38,195 nucleotides of DNA from Sphingomonadales bacterium (GTDB taxonomy: Bacteria; Pseudomonadota; Alphaproteobacteria; Sphingomonadales; Sphingomonadaceae). Of the stretch, positions 15,503 to 22,712 are shown in pieces (the first letter of the stretch is position 1; every line of letters starts with the position of its first letter). Location of the stretch: contig JAIXUQ010000048.1 in the NCBI GenBank assembly GCA_027483465.1, positions 1 to 38,195 on the forward strand, given 5' to 3'. The translations under genes were made by a program, and so were the position numbers. The notes beneath the pieces are model-generated. The model was not told where the DNA came from. It was given only the letters and a program-made list of their open reading frames with translations, and did not search any database.

Positions 15503-17197
15503 ATGACACGCATCTGGGCACTGGCGGCACTGTTGCTGGCGGGGGCTGCGCCGGTTGGGGCAGCGGCGCCGCCGGTGGTGATCAGCGGCGGCCTGATCGT
15601 GGATGGCAGCGGCAGCGCCCCCTACACCGGCTGGCTGGCGATGGCCGGAGACCGGATCACTGCGATGGGGGCCGGCGCACCGCCGGCCGGGGTGGTGAAG
15701 GGCGCGGCGCTGATCGATGCGCGCGGGGCGGCGGTGGCGCCGGGCTTCATCAACATGCTCAGTTGGGCCAACGAGGATCTGATCGCCGATGGCCGCGGCC
15801 TGTCGGATCTGAAACAGGGTGTCACCCTTGAGGTGATGGGCGAAGGCACCAGCATGGGGCCATGGACCCCGGCGATGAAGGCGGCGCGCGAGGCCCGGCA
15901 GGATGATATCAGGTACAAGGTGAGCTGGACCAGCCTGGCCGAGTATCTCGACATGCTGGTGAACAAGGGCATCGCGGTGAATGTCGCCAGCTTTGTCGGT
16001 GCCTCCACGGTGCGGGTGCACGAACTGGGGGAGGACAATGTCCAGCCCAACCCGTGGCAATTGGCGGCGATGCAGAAACTGGTGAAAGGCGCGATGCACG
16101 AGGGTGCGCTGGGGGTGGCCTCCGCCCTGATCTACACGCCCGGTGCCTATGCGACGACGGCGGAGCTGACCGCGCTGGCCAAGGCCGCCGGTGATTGCGG
16201 CGGCATGTACATCAGCCATATCCGCAACGAGGGCCCCACCATCGAGGCGGCGCTGGACGAGATCATCCGCATCAGCCGGGACAGCGGGGCCCGGGCCGAA
16301 ATCTATCATCTGAAACAGGCCGGGCGGAACAATTGGGGCAAGATCGATGCGGTGATCGGCAAGATCGAGGCCGCCCGCGCCGCCGGCGTGCGCCTCACGG
16401 CCGACATGTACACCTATGCCGCCTCCTCCACCGGGCTGGAGGCCTCGATGCCGCTGTGGGTGCAGGAAGGCGGGATCGAGAAATGGGCGGCGCGGATGCG
16501 CGATCCGGCGGTGCGCGCCCGCGTGATCGCCGAGATGAAGGCGCCGCCGCCGGGCGAGACCAATTCGATGCTGGAGGCCGGCGGGCCGGACAAGGTGCTG
16601 CTGCTGGGCTTCCGCACCGAGGCGCTGAAGCCGCTGACCGGCAAGACGCTGGCCGAGGTGGCGGCGATGCGCGGCACCAGCGCCGAGGAGACCGCCATCG
16701 ATCTGGTGATCGAGGATGGCAGCCGCATCCAGGTCGCCTATTTCTCGATGAACGAGGCCAATGTGCGCCGGCAGGTGGCGATCCCGTGGATCAGCTTTGC
16801 CAGCGATGCCGGGGCGCAGGCGCCCGAAGGCGTGTTCCTGAAAAGCTCCACCCACCCGCGCGCCTATGGCAATTTCGCCCGCGTGCTGGGCAAATATGTG
16901 CGCGAGGAGAAGGTGATTTCGCTGGCCGAGGCGGTGCGCAAGCTGGCCGCGCAGCCCGCCGACAATCTGCGCATCGCAGGCCGCGGCCGGCTGAAGCCCG
17001 GCCATTTTGCCGATGTGGTGATGTTTGATCCGGCCCGCATCGCCGATACTGCCACCTTCGCCAGGCCGCAGCAACTGGCGGTGGGCATGCGCCATGTGTG
17101 GGTGAACGGGGTGCAGGTGCTGAAGGATGGCGAGCCCACCGGCGCTGCCGCCGGCCGCCATGTGAAGGGGCCGGGCACCGGCAAATGCCCGGCGTGA
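15503..17197 (+). CDS. Exported amidohydrolase, N-acyl-D-amino-acid deacylase-like
   Basis: 564 residues with a signal peptide (about 1-21). The fold is that of D-aminoacylases: composite beta-sandwich at both ends (VVISGGLIVDGSG near the start; GRLKPGHFADVVMFDP near the end) around a TIM barrel. Conserved metal-site candidates are His239 (SHIR), His269 (YHLK) and Asp435 (SDAG), and STHPRAYGNFARVL is a family signature. The usual HxH after PGFID is absent: residues 80-88 read PGFINMLSW. The cysteine ligand of D-aminoacylase also appears replaced (MGEG, Glu114). Substrate and metal count are therefore uncertain. gggggaag precedes the ATG. Confidence 0.88.
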   Translation: MTRIWALAALLLAGAAPVGAAAPPVVISGGLIVDGSGSAPYTGWLAMAGDRITAMGAGAPPAGVVKGAALIDARGAAVAPGFINMLSWANEDLIADGRGLSDLKQGVTLEVMGEGTSMGPWTPAMKAAREARQDDIRYKVSWTSLAEYLDMLVNKGIAVNVASFVGASTVRVHELGEDNVQPNPWQLAAMQKLVKGAMHEGALGVASALIYTPGAYATTAELTALAKAAGDCGGMYISHIRNEGPTIEAALDEIIRISRDSGARAEIYHLKQAGRNNWGKIDAVIGKIEAARAAGVRLTADMYTYAASSTGLEASMPLWVQEGGIEKWAARMRDPAVRARVIAEMKAPPPGETNSMLEAGGPDKVLLLGFRTEALKPLTGKTLAEVAAMRGTSAEETAIDLVIEDGSRIQVAYFSMNEANVRRQVAIPWISFASDAGAQAPEGVFLKSSTHPRAYGNFARVLGKYVREEKVISLAEAVRKLAAQPADNLRIAGRGRLKPGHFADVVMFDPARIADTATFARPQQLAVGMRHVWVNGVQVLKDGEPTGAAAGRHVKGPGTGKCPA

Positions 17198-17207
17198 GGC
17201 GGCAGAA

Positions 17208-18236
17208 TTATTCGGGCCGGGCTTCCTGATAGGTGCCGCGGGCGTTGCGCTTTGCCCGGTAGAGCGCCGAATCCGCCCGCCGCAGCAGCAGTTCGGGTGA
17301 GCTGTGGCTGCCGATGTGTTCCCATGCACCGCCAGCGCTGGCGCTGGATTGCAGCATCGTCTCCCCAAAGCGCACGGGTGACCTGATCGCCGCCAGCGAC
17401 TCCTGTGCCATCCGGCGCAGCTGCCGCGCGTCGCTGTCCATGATCAGCAGCGCGAATTCGTCACCGCCCAGCCGGGCGGCCAGCCCGGTGTCCCGCGCGA
17501 TGGCGCCCAGCCGCTCGGCCGATGCCTGGAGCAGGGCATCACCGGCCTCGTGGCCATGAAGATCGTTGGTCGGCTTGAGATTGTCGAGGTCGATCAGCGC
17601 CACGGCAACCCGGGCGGGGCGGCGGTTGCCGTCCTCGAACGCCTGGCCCAGTTCCTCCATGAACCGGCGGCGGTTGGGCAGGCCGGTCAGGCTGTCATGG
17701 TTGGCGCTGTGCAGCACCTTCGCTTCCAGCAGCTTGCGGTCGCTGATGTCCTGCAGCGTGCCATAGGCGCGGGCCGGGCGGCCCTGTGCGTCCTTCTCGA
17801 TCAGGTTGCGCGAATGCAGCCAGCGGATGGTCCCGTCGGGTAGGATGATCCGGTAATCCAGCGCCGTGTCGCAGCCCAGCGCGGCCGCCTTTGCCACGGA
17901 TTGCAGCACATGGTCGCGATCGTCGGGATACAGCATGCGCACCCAGGCCTGGCGACCGACACTGGCCGTGCCGTCCGGCAGCGCCAGCAACCGCGCCCAC
18001 ATCGATGATCCGGTGGAATGGCCGGTCAGCATGTCGATTTCGAACACGCCAACCTGGCCGCCCTCCTGCGCCAGTTCCAGCAGCCGGTGATGCGCCGCCA
18101 GGCGTTCGTGCAGGCGGGCGGCAACCTCGCGCTCGATCTCCTGCCGGATGCCGTCCTGCAATTCCGGTGCGAGCTGTGCGATCAGGTCGCCACCGCCGCG
18201 CCAGGCCTGTGAACGAACGCCTGGTTCTGATCCCAT
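17208..18236 (-). CDS. PAS-GGDEF diguanylate cyclase
   Basis: 342 residues without membrane helices. A coiled-coil-like N-terminus (about 25-55, RQEIEREVAARLHERLAAHH) leads to a PAS fold (about 60-165, with YRIILPDGTIRWLHSRN and TLQDISDRK) and a GGDEF domain (about 175-335) with DSLTGLPNRRRF and intact RLGGDEF (257-261). It should make cyclic di-GMP under control of the PAS sensor. The inhibitory I-site is degenerate: RDTG (248-251) in place of RxxD. The start at 18236 has gggaag upstream; the frame stays open upstream but runs towards tRNA-Leu. Its stop is 10 bases from the convergent amidohydrolase stop. Confidence 0.93.
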   Translation of the reverse strand: MGSEPGVRSQAWRGGGDLIAQLAPELQDGIRQEIEREVAARLHERLAAHHRLLELAQEGGQVGVFEIDMLTGHSTGSSMWARLLALPDGTASVGRQAWVRMLYPDDRDHVLQSVAKAAALGCDTALDYRIILPDGTIRWLHSRNLIEKDAQGRPARAYGTLQDISDRKLLEAKVLHSANHDSLTGLPNRRRFMEELGQAFEDGNRRPARVAVALIDLDNLKPTNDLHGHEAGDALLQASAERLGAIARDTGLAARLGGDEFALLIMDSDARQLRRMAQESLAAIRSPVRFGETMLQSSASAGGAWEHIGSHSSPELLLRRADSALYRAKRNARGTYQEARPE

Positions 18237-18398
18237 CTGTCCGGTCTTCCCGCAATCGCGCTGCCGGGCCGTTAACGGCCGGGGCGCGCGGCGCTTTACC
18301 CCGGCATCCCGGCGGCTGGCCGGCGGCGCGCGCGGGCCGCGATGCCCAGTACACCCAAAGCTGCGCACCCAAACCGGCGCACCGAACACCGGCACAAC

Positions 18399-18430
18399 GA
18401 AAAAAGGCCGTTCCAAGGAACGGCCTTTTC
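18399..18430 (-). terminator. Intrinsic terminator of tRNA-Leu
   Basis: Perfect stem aaaaggccgttcc (18402-18414) with ggaacggcctttt (18417-18429), two-base loop, ending in T-rich sequence on the minus strand. It lies 7 bases past the CCA of tRNA-Leu. Confidence 0.92.
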
Positions 18431-18436
18431 GAATGA

Positions 18437-18523
18437 TGGTGCCCAGAAGAGGACTCGAACCTCCACGCCCTTGCGAGCGCCAGCACCTGAAGCTGGTGCG
18501 TCTACCAATTCCGCCATCTGGGC
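18437..18523 (-). tRNA. tRNA-Leu (CAG)
   Basis: 87-base class II tRNA read on the minus strand, from gcccagatggcgg to an encoded cca. The anticodon loop TTCAGGT gives anticodon CAG, decoding CUG, the dominant leucine codon in this GC-rich genome. The long variable arm cgctcgcaagggcg and the T-loop ttcgagt are clear. Confidence 0.97.
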
Positions 18524-18556
18524 ACGCCGCGGATTGCTCTGCGGGGTAGGCGGCGG

Positions 18557-18585
18557 CAGATATGGGCGGAATCAGGGCTTGTCAA
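18557..18585 (-). promoter_or_regulatory. Promoter of tRNA-Leu
   Basis: On the minus strand, a perfect -35 TTGACA (18580-18585) lies 17 bases from TATCTG (18557-18562), followed by the tRNA 33 bases on. The rest of the 18237-18684 gap holds only this promoter, the tRNA, its terminator and the upstream region of the GGDEF gene. Confidence 0.7.
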
Positions 18586-18684
18586 CCGCATCCGTGCGGT
18601 TTTGCCAAGATTCTTCCGCACCCGTTGCCGCCGGGGCAAGATGGCCCAAGACAGGCCGGGCAACTGCCGCTAGAGCACGCGGCC

Positions 18685-19662
18685 ATGACAAGCAGCAGCG
18701 AGCCGGTGGCGCCCCTTGGCATGGGCGAGTTGGTGACGGTGATCGGCGGGGCCGGGTTCATCGGCCGTTATGTGGTGCAGGCGCTGGCCCGCGCCGGCTG
18801 CCGGGTGCGGGTGGTCTCCCGCCATGCCGACAGCGCGCTGTTCCTGAAGCCGCTGGGCGATCTGGGCCAGATCCAGGTGGTTTCGGGCAATATCACCAGC
18901 GACGCGGCACTGGCGGCGGCCTTTGCCGGGGCGGCCGCCGGGGTCAATCTGGTCGGCATCCTGGCCGAAGCCGGCAGCCAGCGCTTTGATGCCCTGCAGG
19001 CCGAGGGCGCCGGGCGGGCGGCGCGGGCGGCGGCCGCCGCCGGGGCGCGCGCCTTTGTGCAGGTGTCGGCCATCGGCGCCGATGCCGCCAGCCCGATCGC
19101 CTATGCCCGCAGCAAGGGCCAGGGCGAACAGGCGGTGCTGGCCGCCTTCCCCGGTGCCACCATCCTGCGCCCCAGCCTGGTCGCCGGGCCGGAAGACCAG
19201 TTTTTCAACCGCTTTGCCGGCATGGCGCGGCTGTCGCCGATCCTGCCGGCCATCGCGGGCGACAGCCTGTTCCAGCCGGTCTATGTGCATGATGTGGCCG
19301 ATGCGGTGCTGGCCGCGCTCAACAGTGCCGAGGCGCGCGGGCAGACCTATGAACTGGGCGGGCCCGAGGTGCTCAGCTTTGCCCGCATCCTGGCGCTGAT
19401 TTCGGACTGGACCGGCCTCAACCGGCCGGTGGTGCCGTTTTCGGATTTTACCTCCGGCCTGTTGGCGCGGCTGGGTGATGTGCTGCCCTTCATGCCGATG
19501 AACAGCGATCAGCTGGCCATGCTGAAGAAGGGCAATATCGTTGGCCCCGGCATGAAGGGCCTCGCTGATCTGGGGGTGGTGCCGACGCCGCTCGATGCCT
19601 TCGTGCCAGCGATGCTGGAACGCTTCCGCCGCGGTGGGCGCTTTGCCAAGGCGCAGCCGTGA
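18685..19662 (+). CDS. NDUFA9-like complex I-associated NAD(P)-binding protein
   Basis: 325 residues, atypical short-chain dehydrogenase. Rossmann motif GGAGFIG (21-27), a catalytic-type YARSK (Tyr140, Lys144), and ILRPSLVAGPEDQFFNRFA, the hallmark of the mitochondrial complex I subunit NDUFA9 family. In alphaproteobacteria these proteins resemble NDUFA9, but their association with complex I is generally inferred. An in-frame ATG at 18721, directly before the Rossmann strand, is an alternative start; neither has a clear ribosome site. Its stop overlaps the uppP start (GTGA). Confidence 0.9.
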   Translation: MTSSSEPVAPLGMGELVTVIGGAGFIGRYVVQALARAGCRVRVVSRHADSALFLKPLGDLGQIQVVSGNITSDAALAAAFAGAAAGVNLVGILAEAGSQRFDALQAEGAGRAARAAAAAGARAFVQVSAIGADAASPIAYARSKGQGEQAVLAAFPGATILRPSLVAGPEDQFFNRFAGMARLSPILPAIAGDSLFQPVYVHDVADAVLAALNSAEARGQTYELGGPEVLSFARILALISDWTGLNRPVVPFSDFTSGLLARLGDVLPFMPMNSDQLAMLKKGNIVGPGMKGLADLGVVPTPLDAFVPAMLERFRRGGRFAKAQP

Positions 19663-20465
19663 ACCAGCCTGATCTGATCACCATCATCCTGCTCGGCATT
19701 GTCGAGGGGTTGACCGAATATCTGCCGGTGTCCTCCACCGGCCACCTGATCCTGGCCGGGGAGCTGCTGGGCTTTTCCGGCGAGGCGGGGGCGACGTTTG
19801 ACATCGCCATCCAGTCGGGCGCGATCCTGGCGGTGCTGGTGGCCTATTGGGGCCGCTTTGCTGGCGTGGTGCAGGGCCTGATCCGGCGCGAGGCGGGGGC
19901 CTTTGCCTTCGTCCGCAACGTGGCGCTGGGCTTTCTGCCGGCCGCGGTGATGGGCGTGTTGTTCATCAAGGCGGTGGAGGCGCTGCTGGAAAGCCCCACC
20001 ACGGTGGCCGTCTCGCTGATCCTGGGCGGCATCGCCATCTTGTGGATCGAACGGCGCATGGGCGCGGCCAGCATCGCCGGGGTGGAGGCGCTCAGCACCC
20101 GCCAGTCGCTCACCATCGGGCTGGGCCAGTGCATCGCGATGATCCCCGGCGTGTCGCGCTCGGGGGCCACGATCATGGCCGCGCTGATGCTGAAGGTTGA
20201 CCGCAAGACCGCGGCCGAATTCAGCTTTTTCCTGGGCGTCCCGACCATTTCGGGCGCCACCGCGCTGATGCTGTGGAAGAACCGCGACAGCCTGGACGCC
20301 TCCAACCTGTCGGCCATCGGCATCGGCTTTGCCGTCAGCTTCGTGGTGGCGCTGGTGGTGGTGAAGGGCTTTGTCGCGCTGGTCAGCCGGTTCGGCTTTG
20401 CGCCCTTTGCCTGGTACCGAATCATCGCCGGCAGCGCCGCCTTGCTGTGGCTCTGGGCCAGATAG
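19659..20465 (+). CDS. uppP: Undecaprenyl-diphosphatase
   Basis: 268-residue polytopic membrane enzyme of the BacA/UppP family, which removes a phosphate from undecaprenyl diphosphate so the lipid carrier can be reused in cell-wall synthesis. Both signature repeats are present: GIVEGLTEYLPVSSTGHL (Glu16, Glu20, Ser26, His29) and PGVSRSGATI with the catalytic arginine. The GTG start overlaps the previous stop by 4 bases, so the two genes are translationally coupled. About eight hydrophobic segments are visible. Confidence 0.97.
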   Translation: MNQPDLITIILLGIVEGLTEYLPVSSTGHLILAGELLGFSGEAGATFDIAIQSGAILAVLVAYWGRFAGVVQGLIRREAGAFAFVRNVALGFLPAAVMGVLFIKAVEALLESPTTVAVSLILGGIAILWIERRMGAASIAGVEALSTRQSLTIGLGQCIAMIPGVSRSGATIMAALMLKVDRKTAAEFSFFLGVPTISGATALMLWKNRDSLDASNLSAIGIGFAVSFVVALVVVKGFVALVSRFGFAPFAWYRIIAGSAALLWLWAR

Positions 20466-20483
20466 GGCCGGATCGGCCATGAA

Positions 20484-20561
20484 ATTCCGGTGAGGTTCGC
20501 CGGAATCGGACCCGTTCGCCGCGAAAAGGGCAGAAATGTTGCCCATTTCCCGGTTTTTCGC
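20484..20561 (+). promoter_or_regulatory. Structured intergenic region between uppP and gltD
   Basis: Two dyads lie in the 151-base gap. The first, attccgg/ccggaat (20484-20490 with 20500-20506), has no T tract. The second is nested: gcgaaaa/ttttcgc (20521-20527 with 20555-20561) enclosing gggca/tgccc (20528-20532 with 20540-20544). They could be a weak uppP terminator and a leader structure of the glutamate synthase mRNA; function is unproven. Confidence 0.4.
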
Positions 20562-20616
20562 GTGACAAGCGCCGCGCATTATGGTTTCGCGTCTCCGAAC
20601 GAAAGGACGGGCGGCC

Positions 20617-22044
20617 ATGGGCGCAACAAAATTGCTGAAGTTCGTCGAGCGGGATCAGGCCTATCCGGCCAAGCGTGACGCGCAGAGCCGCGCGCAGGAT
20701 TTCCTGGAGATCAGCCGGCCCTATATCCTGGCCAAGGCCGAGGAGCAGGCCGGGCGGTGCAGCCAGTGCGGCGTGCCCTTCTGCCAGGTGCATTGCCCGC
20801 TGCAGAACAACATCCCCGATTGGCTGAAGCTGACCGCGGAAGGCCGGCTGGAGGAGGCCTATGAGGTTTCCGCCGCCACCAACGCCATGCCGGAGATTTG
20901 CGGCCGCATCTGCCCGCAGGACCGGCTGTGCGAAGGCAATTGCGTGATCGAGGAAGGTTTTGGCAGCGTCACCATCGGTTCGGTGGAGAAGTTCATCACC
21001 GACACCGCCTGGGAAATGGGCTGGGTGAAGCCACTGCGCGCCGTGGCGGACCGCAGCGGCCAGAGCGTGGCGATCATCGGCGCCGGCCCGGCCGGCCTGA
21101 CCGCCGCCGAGGCGCTGCGGGTGAAGGGCTATGACGTGCATGTCTATGACCGGCATGACCGTGCCGGCGGGCTGCTCACCTATGGCATCCCCGGTTTCAA
21201 GCTGGAAAAGCCGGTGGTGATGCGCCGGGTGGAGCGACTGGCCGAAGGCGGGGTGCAGTTCCACCTGAATTTTGCCGTGGGCCGCGATGCCAGCCTGGCC
21301 GAACTGCGCGCGAAGCATGATGCCGTGCTGATCGCCACCGGCGTCTACAAGGCGCGGCAGGTGGAGGTGCCCGGCGCTGACGGGCCGACCACGCTGGAGG
21401 CGCTGGACTTTCTGATCGCCGCCAACCGCGCCGGCTTTGGCGATGCCGTGCCCGATGCCGCCAGCCTGGATGCGGCCGGCAAGCATGTGGTGGTGATCGG
21501 CGGCGGTGACACCGCGATGGACTGTGTGCGCACCGCCGTGCGCCAGGGCGCGGCCAGCGTGAAATGCCTGTATCGCCGCGATCGCGAGAACATGCCCGGT
21601 TCGGCCCGCGAAGTGGCCAATGCCGAGGAAGAGGGCGTGGAGTTCGTGTGGCTGGCGGCGCCCGCCCAGATCACCCCGGCCGGCGTGGTGGCGCAGGGCA
21701 TGCGGCTGGGCCAGGCCGGCCCCGATGGCCGCCGCGCCCCCGAACCCGATGCCGAAAACCGCTTCACCCTGCCGGCCGATCTGGTGATCAAGGCGCTGGG
21801 CTTTGATGCCGAGGATCTGCCCACGCTGTTTGGCGCCGCCGATCTGCCCGTCACCCGTTGGGGCACGCTGCGCATCGATCACAAGACGATGATGACCGGG
21901 CTGGACGGCGTGTTTGCCGCCGGTGACATCGTGCGCGGCGCCAGCCTGGTGGTGTGGGCGGTGCGCGACGGGCGTGACGTGGCGGCGCGGATGCACCAGT
22001 ATCTGCGCGCGCGCGCCGGTGCCGCCGCCATGGTGGCGGCCTGA
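20617..22044 (+). CDS. gltD: Glutamate synthase (NADPH) small subunit
   Basis: 475 residues. The N-terminal iron-sulfur domain has CSQCGVPFCQVHCP (Cys48, 51, 56, 60) and EICGRICPQDRLCEGNC (Cys95, 99, 105, 109), which bind the two 4Fe-4S clusters. The FAD site is GAGPAGLTAAE (155-165) and the NADPH site is VVIGGGDTAMDC. The subunit takes electrons from NADPH and passes them to GltB for glutamate formation. The start at 20617 follows gaaaggac; an in-frame ATG at 20581 is further from any ribosome site. It is first of three co-directional genes. Confidence 0.97.
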   Translation: MGATKLLKFVERDQAYPAKRDAQSRAQDFLEISRPYILAKAEEQAGRCSQCGVPFCQVHCPLQNNIPDWLKLTAEGRLEEAYEVSAATNAMPEICGRICPQDRLCEGNCVIEEGFGSVTIGSVEKFITDTAWEMGWVKPLRAVADRSGQSVAIIGAGPAGLTAAEALRVKGYDVHVYDRHDRAGGLLTYGIPGFKLEKPVVMRRVERLAEGGVQFHLNFAVGRDASLAELRAKHDAVLIATGVYKARQVEVPGADGPTTLEALDFLIAANRAGFGDAVPDAASLDAAGKHVVVIGGGDTAMDCVRTAVRQGAASVKCLYRRDRENMPGSAREVANAEEEGVEFVWLAAPAQITPAGVVAQGMRLGQAGPDGRRAPEPDAENRFTLPADLVIKALGFDAEDLPTLFGAADLPVTRWGTLRIDHKTMMTGLDGVFAAGDIVRGASLVVWAVRDGRDVAARMHQYLRARAGAAAMVAA

Positions 22045-22069
22045 TTCCCCGGCGCGCTGGAGACTGTTG

Positions 22070-22690
22070 ATGCCGATGCTGCCCATCCTGATCGCTGCCG
22101 TCGCCACGCTGGGTTCTGCCCCGGCCCCGGCCCCGGCCGCCCGCCCGGCCGCCCCGCCGGCCCCCCCGCCGGTGAAGGCCGATGCCGCCACCCTGCAGGC
22201 CGCCAACGCGCTGGTGGCGCAACTGGGCATCAAGGTGCAGTTGCAGCGCCAGATGGCGGCCAGCGTGGTGCAGATGAAGCGCGGTGCGGTGATCGGCGCG
22301 ATGCTGGCGCAGCAGCCGGGCTTCATCCAGGCCTATCAGGCCAACAAGGCGAAATTCGATCCGGTGCTGCAAAAGGCCGGCACCATCCAGGCCGAGATCG
22401 CGCAGGGCGTGATCAACCAGAATCTCAATGCCGTGGTTGCCGCCGCGGCCCAGGCCTATGCCCGGCAATACACGGCGGCCGAACTCAACGGCCTGATCGC
22501 TTTTTACAAGAGCCCGCTGGGCCAGAAGCTGCAAGCCCGCCAGGGCGCGGTGAGCCAGGAAATCGCCGCCCAGACCGCGCGGCTGATCGGTGCGAAGATC
22601 GATGCCGCCATGGCCGCCAACGCCGGCCGCCTTCGCGATGCGCTGGCGCCGCTGAACGGCGCCCCCACCGCGCCGCCACCCCAGAAATAA
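22070..22690 (+). CDS. DUF2059 domain exported protein
   Basis: 206 residues. A signal-peptide-like N-terminus is followed by an Ala/Pro stretch (about 14-36) and a helical DUF2059 domain containing QYTAAELNGLIAFYKSPLGQK, the recognisable family core (YTxxEL..L..FY.SP.G). It is probably periplasmic; function unknown. It is embedded between gltD (25 bases) and gltB (22 bases), so it is almost certainly transcribed with glutamate synthase. ggag precedes the ATG. Confidence 0.9.
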   Translation: MPMLPILIAAVATLGSAPAPAPAARPAAPPAPPPVKADAATLQAANALVAQLGIKVQLQRQMAASVVQMKRGAVIGAMLAQQPGFIQAYQANKAKFDPVLQKAGTIQAEIAQGVINQNLNAVVAAAAQAYARQYTAAELNGLIAFYKSPLGQKLQARQGAVSQEIAAQTARLIGAKIDAAMAANAGRLRDALAPLNGAPTAPPPQK

Positions 22691-22712
22691 GCCCCATCCG
22701 GGAGCCTGATCG

